DNA of 43,231 nt from Conidiobolus incongruus B7586. Its lineage: Eukaryota; Entomophthoromycota; Entomophthoromycetes; Entomophthorales; Conidiobolaceae. Position numbers and translations under genes: made by a program. Where the stretch lies: NCBI GenBank assembly GCA_000697335.1, contig JNEM01014220.1, positions 1 through 43,231 of the forward strand. Direction: 5' to 3'. Positions 20,737 through 32,882 of this stretch are shown here, piece after piece. Below the pieces are notes generated by a model. That model searched no databases, was not told the DNA's origin, and was given only the letters and a program-made list of their open reading frames with translations. Each line of letters starts with the position of its first letter. Within the stretch, counting starts at the first letter, position 1.

Positions 20737-21517
20737 GTTCTTTTTGAAAATTAATCAAATTTCTTTTTTAAGACCAGTATTAATTTTATTAATATTTTCA
20801 ACTGTTTACAATTACAATCATTTACATCATTTAATTACTATTATCAATGGACTGAATAAAAAACATTGCTTTTTGTATTCTATTCTGATGCATTCAAAAT
20901 CTTCAAATATTAGTTATCAATAAATATCGAGATTAATTAATAATTAAAATCATTTTAATAATTATTGAATTTAATCAATATTTTAGTACAATTCTTCAAA
21001 TACAAAAAACAACTTTGGTGTTATAATTTAAAAATTTATCACTTTGAGTTAATACAATATCTGACAAAATTATTTTGTATTTAAAAATACAACATTAAAT
21101 ATACATCGAATCACTTTACAAAATATAGTAAATATTGAATATTTTTATAATTTAAGATAATAAAAATATAACACGGTCTATTTAAGCCAATTATCCACCA
21201 ATAGAACTTGAAAAGGAAACAAGCTAATCTCATTACCTCATACAGTTTGTCATTCATCGACCCATAAACTTTACATTAATTATTAAGAATATTTGAATGA
21301 CATTGATTTGAAGCAATTGAATATAATTCAGATTTTAAAATTTATTTGGATTATTAATTAGTTATTCTTAGTTCATCTTTTTAAAAATCATAAGTTTTAA
21401 GATATTGATTTTCTAATATTATTAACATACGACATTGTAAAAAATTATCAACTTCAATAGAATTAGACTTCAATTATCGATTATTTTAGAATTTTATTTT
21501 AACTCTTATAATATATT
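20737..21517. other. Upstream region of EFL1
   Basis: AT-rich, no open frame of note, no repeat recognised. Presumed to hold the EFL1 promoter. Confidence 0.55.
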
Positions 21518-24500
21518 ATGCCTATTTTAACACCGACTCAAGCAGCTAAATTACAATCAAACCCTGCAACTATTCGTAACCTCTGCATTCTCGCTCACGT
21601 AGACCATGGTAAAACCACCCTTTCAGATTCCTTATTAGCTTCCAACGGGGTTATCAGTTCCAGAATCGCTGGTAAAGTACGTTATTTGGACAGTCGTGAA
21701 GACGAACAACTTCGAGGTATTACTATGGAGTCCTCAGCCATCAGTCTTCATTTTCCAGTTAGGGCAGTTACCAAGGATGGATCCGTTGAAAATCGTGATT
21801 ATTTGATTAATTTGATCGATAGTCCAGGTCATGTCGATTTCTCAGGTGAAGTATCCTCAGCATCCAGAATTTGCGATGGTGCACTCATTTTGGTCGATAG
21901 TGTCGAAGGTGTATGTACCCAGACTCATACTGTCTTGAGACAGGCTTGGGTTGAAAAGATTCAGCCTATTCTCGTATTAAATAAGGTGGATCGTTTGATT
22001 ACAGAATTGCAAATGACACCATCAGAAGCATATGTACACCTGACCAAAATCTTAGAACAAGTTAATGCTATTATTGCTTCCTTTTTTACAGATGACATCA
22101 TTGGTGAAGACTCTAGAAAACTTGATGCCAAGAAAGAGCAAGGTGAAGATGTTAAGGAGGGCGAATGGGTTTTGGAAGAAAAGGACGATAGTGATATTTA
22201 TTTTGCTCCAGAACGTGGTAATGTGATATTCTGTAGTGCTATTGACGGCTGGGCTTTTCGAATCGAAAATTTTGCCAAGTTATACTCTAAAAAATTAGGA
22301 ATGAATGAGAAAGCTTTGTTGAAATGTCTATGGGGTAGTTACTACTTTGATCCTAAAACAAAAAACGTATTACTTCCTAAACATCTCAAGAACACTAACA
22401 AGGCTCTGAAACCCATGTTCGTTCAATTTATTTTGGAACAAATTTGGGCAGTATATGACTGTGTCTTGATGAATCCTGATGTTGAAAAAGTCACTAAAAT
22501 TATTAACAGTTTAGGGGTTAAAATCAATCCCAGAGAACTCAAGAGTAAAGACACAAGAAGTCTACTATGGACAATTATGAGTCAGTGGCTATCTTTAGCT
22601 TCTACCGTTTTACTTTGCGTCGTTGAAAAAGTGCCTTCTCCACTTCAAGCCCAGCCCAAAAGAATGCCTAAAATTTTGTATCCAAACAGTGATACCATTC
22701 CAGAACCCTTCAACAAGGTAGAAGAAATGGTATACAAATGTGAAAATGGTCCAAATACCGAGATGGTCGCTTATGTTTCCAAGACTTTTTACGTTTCCCC
22801 TGAGAATCTTCCAGAAAATCGAAGAGTTCAATTAACTGCAGAAGAAATGAGAGAGAGGCGTACGAGAGAATTATTGATGAGAAAGAAGGAAGAAGCCGAA
22901 GTTGAAGGTACACCCTTTAACTTGCCTCCTCAAGATGAATTGCAGTCTTTATCTCTGAACAACTCTGAAACAACCGAGAATCAACAAAATGTTCTTATCG
23001 GTTTCGCTAGAATTTTCTCAGGTACCATTAAAGTTGGTCAAAAGATCTATATTTTGGGTCCCAGATACGATCCCAGTAAACCAGATGAACATTGCTCCGA
23101 AATCATCGTCCAAAGACTCTATTTGTTGATGGGACGAGATTTGTACGATTTACAACAGGTACCTGCAGGTAATGTCTTCGGTATCTCGGGTATCGATGGT
23201 CACATTTTGAAAACTGGTACCTTGTCAACCACCAAAGAATGTAATAACTTGGGTGTTTTGCGCCATTTGATGCCTCCAATTTTAAGAGTTGCTCTTGAAC
23301 CCATGTTTCCAAGAGATTTGGGCAAATTAGAAGAGGGTCTTAAACTTCTCAATCAATCCGATCCCTCTGTCGAAATTGTTTTGCAAGAAACTGGTGAACA
23401 TGTTTTAGTATGTGCTGGTGAAGTTCATTTAGAGGTATTATTTTATCATTATTTTCATTATTAATTTTATTAATCACCATATTTTATAGCGTTGTTTAAC
23501 CGATTTACGTGAAAGATTCGCTCAAATTGAAATCCAAGTGTCTGATCCAATTGTTCCATTTAGAGAAACTGTATATCCTTTAGGTAATACAACAAATAAT
23601 CTATTTTAATAATATCACATTAATTTTCCAAATAGAAGGAACCACTGGTAACTGGCAACAAAGTGATGCTGGTCAAGTGACTATTGAATCTTCATCTGGT
23701 GAATTCTCCATTGTTTTCCGTCTTGTTCCTCTCCCTCCTCAAGTTTATGAGGTATTATTGAAATCTGCTAATACTATTAAGCAGCTCCAATCTCGTAGAT
23801 CTGGCCAAACCAGTAATCAATCTTCAGAGGAACAGAATTTAGAAGAGTTATCACCTGAGGATCTTTTGACATCAGGTCATCAACAATCCATTACTGCTGA
23901 TGACTTTGCAAATCAATTGGAAGAAGCATTTAAAGAGTCCAAACAAGAGGGCTGGGAAGGAATCGTTGATCAGATATGGTCATTTGGACCCAAGGGTATT
24001 GGTTCCAATATTTTGGTTAACAAGTTGGGCTACTCGAAGCGTTCGTGGTTCGAACTTGCTGGACGTACCAAATTAACTAACTCCACCCAAGATAATTTGG
24101 ATTGGGGCTTTGGAAGCAACTTACCCCAAAGAGAAATCGAAGATGGTATTCGCACAGGTTTCCAGATCGTTACTCAACAAGGACCACTTTGTGCTGAACC
24201 CGTCGTTGGTACCTGTTTCATCGTTGAAAAGATTATTTTAGGAGAAAAGACCTCTTCAGGCACTGAAACTCCTACTCAAAAGAGTAGTGTCCTATCAGGC
24301 CAAGTGATCTCAATGGTCAAAGAAGGGTTCAAACAAGCATTCCTCTCGTTATCACCCCGTATTTTACTCGCGACATACTCTTGTGAGATTCAAGCCACTG
24401 CCGAAGTCCTGGGCAAAGTGTACGCCGTCTTAGCACGTCGTCGCGGTCGTGTCTTATCCGAAGAAATGAAAGAAGGTACCACTTTCTTCCAAATTTCCGC

Positions 24501-24780
24501 ACATTTACCAGTAATCGAAAGTTTCGAATTTTCCGAAGAAATTCGTAAGAAAACCTCAGGTGCAGCTATTCCTCAATTAGTGTTCTCAGGTTTTGAAGTC
24601 TACGACCAGAATCCATTCTGGGTACCTAGTACCGAAGAGGAATTAGAAGATTTGGGAGAAAAGGCAGATAGAGCTAACGTCGCCAAGAAATATATGGATA
24701 TGGTCCGTCGTCGTAAGGGTCTTTTTGTTGAGGAGAAAGTAGTTATCTCAGCTGAAAAACAAAGAACTCTGAAGAAATAA
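21518..24780 (+). CDS. EFL1: Elongation factor-like GTPase 1 (EFL1/Ria1)
   Basis: Cytosolic GTPase related to EF-2. With SBDS/Sdo1 it removes eIF6/Tif6 from pre-60S subunits, the last step of 60S maturation. Exons 21518-23434, 23490-23583 and 23636-24780 give 1051 residues, close to the usual 1100. G motifs: G1 AHVDHGKTT (26-34), switch [13 protein letters not shown]3 DSPGHVDF (101-108), G4 NKVDRL (155-160). The MESSA switch and the long insertion after domain I (including [20 protein letters not shown]) separate EFL1 from EF-2. EF-2-like domains II-V follow, with GEVHLE at the end of exon 1 and [20 protein letters not shown] in the C-terminal part. There is no diphthamide-type EF-2 tip, as expected. 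Codon bias is moderate. It is followed in the same direction by MRE11, 399 bases away, without evidence of co-transcription. Confidence 0.96.
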
Positions 24781-25179
24781 TTTTTTTACAAATTGCAATA
24801 AATTTTCAAATATTGACAATCTTCAATTTAATTAAATATATCTATATTAATATATGCATTTAATTAATACACTATAAACTAAGTTTCAAACTCTTATATA
24901 AGAGTGATTTAAGTTTTGTCAGCAAATTAAAAAAATATATTCAAATATTAAACTTGGCAATTAAAAAAATAATGAATTAACAACCCATAATTATAATTTG
25001 AGTTAAATTCAAGCATTTAAGATCTTTCATGACTTGGTTTAACAATCGTGTAATTATTAAAATTCATAAAATTATAGTATTTCACATAAAATAATATTAT
25101 TAAGTGTACTTCCTATAGCGATTTTCATACAAATATTTAGTAAAATATCTCTGAACTCAAATCAAAGAACTCTGAAATC
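24781..25179. other. Spacer between EFL1 and MRE11
   Basis: AT-rich; 3' region of EFL1 and promoter of MRE11. Nothing else seen. Confidence 0.6.
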
Positions 25180-27027
25180 ATGGAAAAATTATCTATACTA
25201 ATAAGTACAGATAACCATCTTGGTTACTTGGAAAAAGACAGTATAAGAGGTCAAGACTCTATCAATTCATTCCAAGAAATTCTAAGCTTAGCTAATAAAC
25301 ACAACTGTGATATGATCCTACTGGGTGGTGACTTATTCCACGATAACTTACCATCTAGAAGCTGTCTCCACAGTTGCATGTCTTTAATAAGACAGTACAC
25401 ATTTGGAGAAAAGGAAGCGCCCAGCGAACATTCGTTGAGAATTGAATCGGATATGACTTTGAATTTTCATGACAGATTCGGGATTGCTAACTTTATGAGT
25501 GACGACTTTAGAATTAAGATTCCTATTTTTTCAATTCACGGAAATCATGACGATCCTAGCGGTGTAGAGAGATTGTGTAGTCTTGATCTTTTATCTACTT
25601 CGGGGCTTGTTAATTATTTTGGGAAATCTAATCGCGTCGACTCGATTGATGTACATCCAATTTTATTAACTAAAGGTAATGTCAAAGTTGCGCTCTATGG
25701 TATTGGTAATGTTCGGGATGAACGTTTATTTAGAACATTTCACAACCGCGGAGTTAAATTCCACCCTCCCAAGAATAAACATGAATGGTATCATATTCTT
25801 ACAGTACACCAAAACAGAGTTCCTCATGGCGATACAAACTATTTACCAGAATCAATGCTACCAGAATGGATAGATTTGGTGGTGTGGGGTCACGAACATC
25901 AGTGCATTACAGAAGTTCAACAGAATGCTCAACACGATTTCAAAGTACTCCAACCCGGATCATCTGTTGCAACTGCTTTAAGTATAGGGGAAGCTGATCC
26001 TAAGCACATTTTTATCTTAGGAATAGATTCAAAACGTCGTGCTGAATTCAATACTATTCCATTAAAAACAGTGCGTCCCTTTGTAATGGATAATATCAAT
26101 TTATCTGACTTTACAGAATTATCGGCATATACTTGGGAAGAAGTGAGTACAGTGATCATCGACTACATTAAAGGAATGATCAAGAGAGCTGAAGAAGATT
26201 TCAAAAAGTTGAATAGGTCTACTGTAAATATTCCACTTCCCCTCATCCGTCTTAAAGTAAGTTATCAAAACCAAATCTCCCAATTGAGTCCCATTCGATT
26301 TTATCCCTTATTGGAATCATTGGTGGCAAACCCCAAATCATGCTTACAATTCTCCAAACAAAAAATGATTCGTAGAGAGAGTAGTGGATACTGTCAATCG
26401 CAGCACGTCGTCCCACTTCCATCCTTCCTTGACCATCTTCAACTTGAGGACGTTCTCAAAGAATTCAACGACGCAACTCAATTCAATCTCCTGCCTCAAG
26501 AAACTTTGGACAGTGCAGTACACAAACTCATCGAGAAGGAGGACAAGTACGGGGTTGAAAAAGTGGTTAAAGGCACAATTAAAGAACTGCAAAATGGGTT
26601 CAAGCAGGATTTAACACTCTACAAGTTGGATAGAGAAGGACGCAAGATGAGTATAAAGAATAAGGCGCAGTTGATCAGTGCTCAATTGAAAGCTACTACA
26701 CTATTGAACAGTCATCTTGGTAATGAATTACCCAAGGTAAACAGTAAGTTTTGATCTAAACTTATATTAATATTCTTTTAGGATGATGATAATGACGATT
26801 TCACGGATTTTGGATTAGAAACTACAGCTACTAAAAAATCTAAAACCACTGCAACAAAATCTAAACAATCCAAGATTAAAGATGGTTTGAGTGATGATTC
26901 TTCGGTAGTATCCAATACGGATGATGAAGATTCCAAGCCCAAGATAGCTAGAGGTAGGGGTGCCGGTCGCAGTCGTGGTCGTGGTCGAGGTAGGGGAAGA
27001 GGTAAAACTTTAGAAGATTATTTTTAA
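25180..27027 (+). CDS. MRE11: Double-strand-break repair nuclease MRE11
   Basis: Mn-dependent nuclease of the MRE11-RAD50-NBS1 complex; it starts end resection and signals DNA breaks in the nucleus. Exons 25180-26736 and 26782-27027 give 600 residues. The five phosphoesterase motifs are intact: STDNHLG (Asp11, His13), GGDLFHDN (49-56), HGNHDD (120-125), TVHQNR (208-213) and WGHEHQC (236-242), followed by GSSVATALSIGEADPKH at the start of the capping domain. A stronger-looking GTAAGT eight bases beyond the chosen donor would break the frame, so AAG|GTAAAC is used. The second exon encodes an acidic/lysine-rich linker, an RG-repeat (GAR-like, about 576-593) like the arginine-methylated motif of animal MRE11, and ends in KTLEDYF. 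The nuclease appears fully functional. Confidence 0.96.
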
Positions 27028-27447
27028 TTTTAAAGGTTAAATATTAATAAATTTATATTTCATAAAACAGTCACTCATTTAATAAATTTATTCTACCATT
27101 TGAAAATAGTAATATTGGTTTAATATTGATATTTTTTGATTAGTAACTATTACAGAGTTTATTAATTTTATATAGGCATTCAAATATTATTGAAGTTTCT
27201 GCATTAATTATTTTGTCATATTGGATAAAATAATTATATGATATTTATAATATAACTGGAAGTATTTAAAAAATGAAATTTTGAAAATAGTTTAATTAAA
27301 TTATCAATTTATTGTTATTTATTTATAAGATAATATTTTTAATATTATATTATAATTGACTATCACCATCATCAAATAATCTTTAATTAAAAACTAAATT
27401 CAAACTTAACAAAAACTATATTAATAAAATGATATAACCAAGACATG
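27028..27447. other. Convergent 3' spacer
   Basis: Lies between the 3' ends of MRE11 (plus) and the TPR gene (minus). AT-rich; no other feature seen. Confidence 0.6.
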
Positions 27448-28245
27448 TTATTTGGTTTGTGCCATCATTTCCTTGACCATAGCAGCACACAATTTGGCAT
27501 ATGGATTCTCTTGAACGGCGATCTTTTTAGCTAGAGGATTGCCAAATTTACTACCCATTTCAAAATCTTGTAGAGCTAAATCGTCTTGTCCTTTTGTTTT
27601 ACGAATTAATCCTCGTTGAGTGTATGCCTATAATAACATAATATTAACAATCAATATATTAGATTATTGGCGGTGTTAATATTACTTGTTTCAAAGCGTT
27701 ATTATCCTTAGTTTCCAAGCCGTATTTAATAGCCAAATCCAAATCTTTGAGACAGTCTTCCATCTTATTGACCATTCTGTAAGCTTGAGCTCTTAAATCA
27801 TATCAAATTAATAAACTTATTCAATAATATCCATTAAATTAAATCATTACCTATTATTATAAGCTGAAGCATATCTAGGTTCCAACTCAACAATTTTGGA
27901 AAATTGGCTAATAGCTTGCTCCAACTGACCTTCTTCAGCTAATTTAATACCTTCAACTTCGAGAGTTTTAATTTGTTTTAGAACATTTTCGTCGAGTTTT
28001 AGAGTGGGTTCTAATAATATTGTTAATATTGATAATTGAAAGTGGCAAGTGTGATGTATTTACGTTCGACAACTTCGGGTTTCTTAATGGGAGGAGCACT
28101 TGTCATACCTAATTCCAAATTAATTTCCAATATATAGCATAATATATTGACTATTACCTTCAGGATCAAAAATCTTATCCAAAATATTTAAATCATTTTC
28201 ACTAACCAATTGTTGGTTATTATCAATATTATTATTTTGAGTCAT
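27448..28245 (-). CDS. TTC36: Tetratricopeptide repeat protein 36 homologue
   Basis: Small TPR protein; animal TTC36 (HBP21) is an Hsp70-binding adaptor, and the role in fungi is unknown. Exons on the minus strand, 28245-28158, 28108-28064, 28010-27851, 27791-27686 and 27627-27448, give 192 residues with consistent phases. It begins with an acidic N/Q-rich segment and ILDKIFDPEG (compare the LQAIFNPDTP start of TTC36). Three TPRs follow: KTLEVEGIKLAEEGQLEQAI.., ASAYNNRAQAYRMVNKMEDC.. and KQAYTQRGLIRKTKGQDDLA... The diagnostic TTC36 end is present: DFEMGSKFGNPLAKKIAVQE then NPYAKLCAAMVKEMM. The ending makes the assignment more specific than a generic TPR protein. Length matches the family (about 190). 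Confidence 0.9.
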
Positions 28246-28529
28246 CTTATTTTTATAGAATCGTAAAATTTAAAAATATGATTCAACTACTGGCAACTGG
28301 AAGATTTTATAATGATTATTGATTCATGCAATTATGGGTTCAAATCTTCTTGAGCTTGGATAGAAAGTCGTCCCGAATGGTTCGATTTGGGAAATTTTAT
28401 TGATTTTGTTTGGTGGATGATGATTTCATAAAATGAAATTTAATATCATGGCTAAATTCAAATTTTGAATTATATACAAGTTGTCAAATTTTGGAAGTAG
28501 TTAAATTTCAAGTAATGATTATATAAATA

Positions 28530-28848
28530 CGATTTGGGAAAGCCGTGTCCGGATTAATTGATATAAATGAGAGATATCTGGGAGATTCTAGGCAGCTGTT
28601 AGTGTTAGAGAGGTAGGGAGTTTATTGGTTTAAGTAAGAGAGGACCCAGATTGAGCTTGTCATTTTGAAGATAGTTCTAATTCCGGGTTTTATATAGAGT
28701 GAATTGGGTAAGATGATTTATGAGATTTTCCGGTGGCTTGCAGTTTCAGCCAATTAAAAGATAGAGCGGAATCAGGTGGAATGGGAGGGGGAAATGGCTT
28801 TAAAACTAGGTTGATATAAGCATAATTGGTTGGAGAGGGGTCGCCTGA
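28530..28848 (-). mobile_element. Solo-LTR-like repeat, copy 2
   Basis: About 319 bases, reverse-complement homologue of the repeat beside tRNA-Lys. Shared blocks include GACACGGCTT near one end, AACCAATAAA (AATAAA at 28621-28626 on the minus strand), TATATAAAA (28688-28696, minus strand) and GGCGAC at the other end. Orientation is opposite to copy 1, and five host genes' worth of unique DNA lies between, so the two are separate insertions rather than the ends of one element. It sits between the divergent TTC36 and TFIIE-beta genes and could supply a TATA box there. Fossil, moderate age, non-coding. Confidence 0.55.
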
Positions 28849-29307
28849 ATCATTAAATTATTTAATAATTATAAAATATAGAATATAAAATTTGATATAA
28901 GTAAGCACTTTGAACAGATCTAATCTTATTCTTAATAAAAATTGATATGCTGGTATTGTAATCTAAAATATTATGTTTAATTTTAAATATATTTCTAACA
29001 GCTGTATAAACGTTTGTAATATTGAATTATATATAATTGATTAAACATATTATTTTTTGAAAATAAAGTTATGTTTGAAAAAATATTATTACTTTTACAT
29101 GGTTCATATTAATATATAACAATTTATAAACCCATTTTATTTCATTATTCATCGTTAATACAATAATGAAATTATAATTATAATTCCATAATTTGAAAAA
29201 TTGATATATTGAACATAAATTAAGTTGATATCCAGCTATATAACCTATTAATTCCCATTACCAGTCTTTTTCAATAAAAATTCTCTTATCTAACTAATTT
29301 TAAAAGA
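28849..29307. other. Upstream region of TFIIE-beta
   Basis: AT-rich, closed frames, no further element recognised. Confidence 0.55.
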
Positions 29308-30322
29308 ATGAGTTTAAATCAACAATTCGACAATTTCAAAAAGAAAGTAAACAATCAAGTTGTTTACGCAAAACCTCAGGTGAACCAAGCTAAGGTTCAG
29401 TCTCGAGAGGAGCAAGATGCTATACAACGTGAATTGCAACAGTTGGGCCAGATTGAAAAGAGAAAAAAAATTGGTACTATGACTGATTTCAATACTAATA
29501 CTAATATTTATTTATTTGAATATTGTTATTGTTAGATGCTGTAATTGATAGCCCTCAAATGACTAGCAATATCTTCGCTATTTTAAACTATTTGAAAGTA
29601 ATTTACTCCGTTATATAATGAATGACTTAATTTAATTCTTCACTGTTTTAATAGAAAGTAGATAAGCCACAGAACTTAGACGATATTAAACACGGCGCTC
29701 AAGTTGATATTCATGCTGATCGCTTATTATTCGAACGTCTCAAGGTAAATCCTCGTATTCGTTACCTCCCTAACTCCAATATGTTCGAATTTTTGCCCGA
29801 ACACGATATTCGTACCAAGGAAAATTTACTCAAGGCAATTAAAAAGAGATACCACGAAAATATCAAGGCCGAGTTTCCTTCCCCCATTTGCTTCGAAATC
29901 AAGGAATTACTCGATTCTAATCCCAATGTCAAGCCCTTGATTGAAGAATTGGAATCCGAAGAAAAAATCTTCGTGACCAAGAAGCCTAATGACAACAACA
30001 TCAAAGCCGTTTATTACAATCCTCGAGAAATTCAATTCAAAGTTGATGATGGTAATTTTCTATTCATTTCATATACATTATCTCACTGATATCGATTTTA
30101 GAATTCAAAAACATTTGGGCTTCACTTCGTATTCCTGACGAAACTGACCTCAATAAGGATCTCAAGAGTGCGGGTATGAAGACCAATGAAGTCACCAAGA
30201 TTAAAATTGCTCACAAGCAGCCCACTAAGAAGAAGTCTTCTAGCAACCGTAAGATTAAGTTGACCAATCAGCACTTGGAGGGTATTGATTTAACTCAGGA
30301 TTATGTTCAATCCAAGAATTAG
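29308..30322 (+). CDS. TFA2: Transcription initiation factor IIE subunit beta
   Basis: Partner of TFIIE-alpha in the RNA polymerase II preinitiation complex; it recruits TFIIH and helps promoter opening. Exons 29308-29473, 29536-29597, 29655-30051 and 30102-30322 give 281 residues. A K/Q-rich N-terminal helix (FDNFKKKVNNQVV) precedes two winged-helix domains: the first about 56-135 (SNIFAILNYLKKVDKPQNLD.., VNPRIRYLPNSNMFEFLPEH), the second about 136-210 (TKENLLKAIKKRYHENIKAE.., EKIFVTKKPNDNNIKAVYYN). The basic C-terminal region (TKIKIAHKQPTKKKSSSNRK) and the closing TNQHLEGIDLTQDY match the TNxHLxGxxxDY ending of TFIIE-beta. Length is normal (human 291). The stop is TAG, whereas most genes here end in TAA. 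Confidence 0.95.
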
Positions 30323-31044
30323 CATGTATTTTTATTTTCTATTGTCAATAGCTTCACTTTTGAGCATTATCATATTTGATTTAAATAATTAGTTTATTCG
30401 CACTATTTCCAAGTGCACAATACTTAAACTATTCATTATATAAACATCATCTATTCACACTATTAGTAATTATTATGAAACTATTTTATTAATTGATTTT
30501 GATAATGAATAATTGGATATTTTATTATGTAAATTTTATATATAATTTAATAGCAGATTTAACTATTGAATTTATTTTTGTATAATATAGCAAAACATAA
30601 ATATACAAAATATTTTAAAATAATCTTGATTATAAATTGGTTAATAATGATTAATCATAGTTCTTTAATTTTGAATAATTAATACAAACTATAATATTAT
30701 TTTCTTGATATTTTAATTCCTTTAAATTTGAAAAAAATATTATTCAATTAAAAAATATAAAAATGAAAGAGTCTTAATTCAAATTGGTATGTGATTTATA
30801 TTAAGACATAAATTCATAATAATTGTTATGATTATGAATTGATTAATGTATGAAGCCAAAAATCTTTTATATTGTTAGCTATTTATAAGTCTTTTCAAGT
30901 ATATAGCTATATACAAAATTACATTAAAATTCCCTCAAGAATTCTAAGAACTCTTAAAGGATCAAATTATAAAAAACAAAATTGAAAAATCTCTGGTTGA
31001 GGAATTCATAGAGTATCTTGAATATTGCATCTCCATATTTTTTG
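30323..31044. other. AT-rich spacer
   Basis: Downstream of TFIIE-beta; closed frames. Towards its right end it grades into an acyl-CoA oxidase relic. Nothing else recognised. Confidence 0.5.
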
Positions 31045-31690
31045 TATATTTAGCCAGCCACATATTTTAAAACATAAATGTAGCACACAGAATGTCTAGG
31101 AGTTATTAAATTTCGGGATTATCAACTGTACATGGGATCTCGCTTACGCTAACTTAATTCGACAGATTGAAGAAGTATATGAAGCAGTGATTAAATAGGG
31201 AATTACTGTAGACCAAACATTTGAATTTTTTCAGTTGAAAGTTTGAAAACTGCTAAAGTACATACGTATATATAATCTAACTGTTATTAAAGCGTTGGTA
31301 TAGTACAAATACTACTATCAAACCACTTTTGATCAAGTTAGCAACATTACTTGCTGTGGATGTAACCAACGAATTTTCGGCAGAACTATTCAAGGGTGAT
31401 TATCTTAGTATCGGATATAATAATTTAATCATTTCCGAATAAAAATATTTGTACTGAAATTGACTAAGTTATACCACTAGTTCATTCCTTTGGATTCATA
31501 GATTTCATTATTGATCCAACTTTACCAGGATAGAATAATGATGTTTATATTGCTTATTTCTACTTGATTAAAGCTAATAATCCACCAAAGAATCATCCAA
31601 GTTATTTGAAATCTACCATTAAACCAAAATTAACTGGTACAGCAGAAAAAAATCCACTACTGAAATTGCATTTTGTACAAGAAATAATTA
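31045..31690 (+). pseudogene. Acyl-CoA oxidase relic 1 (C-terminal third only)
   Basis: Fragments in shifting plus-strand frames match the C-terminal region of the intact oxidase downstream. KCSTQNV..ELLNF corresponds to KCTAQSIEELLQF, INCTWDLAYA and EEVYEAVIK to INAWDRACA and GEAYEAAIK, EFSAELFKGDYL to QFSAELVKTGYL, and IPLVHSFGFIDFII and NNPPKNHPSYLKSTIKPKLT to the last 60 residues. No N-terminal two thirds are present. Frames are broken repeatedly by stops and indels. It is the oldest-looking member of a direct array of three acyl-CoA oxidase loci. Borders approximate. Confidence 0.8.
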
Positions 31691-32882
31691 TTGATTTCTA
31701 TTATAAAATAGAATGAGTGGTTAAGGATATATTAAAGAAAATACTGAATATTTATTAATATTTAAAAATATATAATTTCAAATTCTACAAGCATTTATTC
31801 AATACTATTATATCCACCATTAATTTTTCAAAGTTAATTTTAACAGAGATATTGTTTATATTGAGTTTAGTTAATAAATTAATTTTGATATTGCCTATAT
31901 ATCAATATAATAAAATATAAATATTTCTTTACTAACTATATCAAACAAAATTTTAATTATATTAAATACTTATCGAATATTTTTTGAATATACTTAAAAT
32001 ATGTAATCTATTAAAATTTCTTTATGAAATAGATATGTTTTGCATAAAATTTTTAATCAAGTTTATTATTTTGATATTTGAAATATATATTTAGAAATTG
32101 TGAAGTTTAATTGATCATTTAAATCGAGAATGTATAGGCTTTATCTAGTTTTCATTTGAAATGTTTAATCATTATATAGTGATTTATCAGTAATAATTTC
32201 CATTTAATTATTAATTTAAGATATAAAATTATGACAAAAGTATTAAAATTACTTTAGTGATTCACAAATGTGAAAGCTGTTATTTAATATTGAGTATGAC
32301 TAAGATAACAATTTATAATTTCATAGTAAAGGAGGTATTCATTTAGTTTCAATTTGAATCACTAACATACTATTTTCTAAAAAATTCAAAATCACAGAGA
32401 AAATTAAAAATATAATAAGATATGAAAAGTATAGTTTAGTCATTGTATACTTAAATATAGCTTAATTTCTTGTATTTATTCATTAATACCAATTATTTTG
32501 GAAAGTTGATATAATACAACCAATATTATAATATTGATAAATATCAAAATAATATTATAATATGTGAATGATGAATTTACTTATGTTTATTCATATAAAT
32601 ATATAAAATGAAATACTCTTAACGATTTTTTAATGAATTATTTTCATTTACTACCATTTGTTATATGATATAACAAGGAAATATATAAAATATTATAATA
32701 AATAAAATAATTAAATTATGAAGAAATATATTGATAAAAACGAAAATCAAACTCGTGCTTAAATTTTCGGGATGGTATTAAACCAATCCCACTATTTGAA
32801 GTGAACAATCGAACGATGATCATGTATAAATATACCTCGAACTAAGTAATATAATTTATAAATTGAATAGATTAATTAAAGT
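31691..32882. other. AT-rich spacer and promoter of the intact oxidase
   Basis: About 1.2 kb, very AT-rich; no gene or repeat recognised. Presumed to contain the acyl-CoA oxidase promoter. Confidence 0.5.

Noticed and set aside
21518-27027. EFL1 and MRE11 as a co-transcribed pair
   Set aside because: They are 399 bases apart, functionally unrelated, each with its own AT-rich upstream region; same orientation alone is not evidence in a eukaryote.
19366-28848. The two LTR-like repeats as the two ends of one retrotransposon
   Set aside because: They are in opposite orientation, and the DNA between them holds tRNA-Ile, EFL1, MRE11 and TTC36, with no retrotransposon genes.
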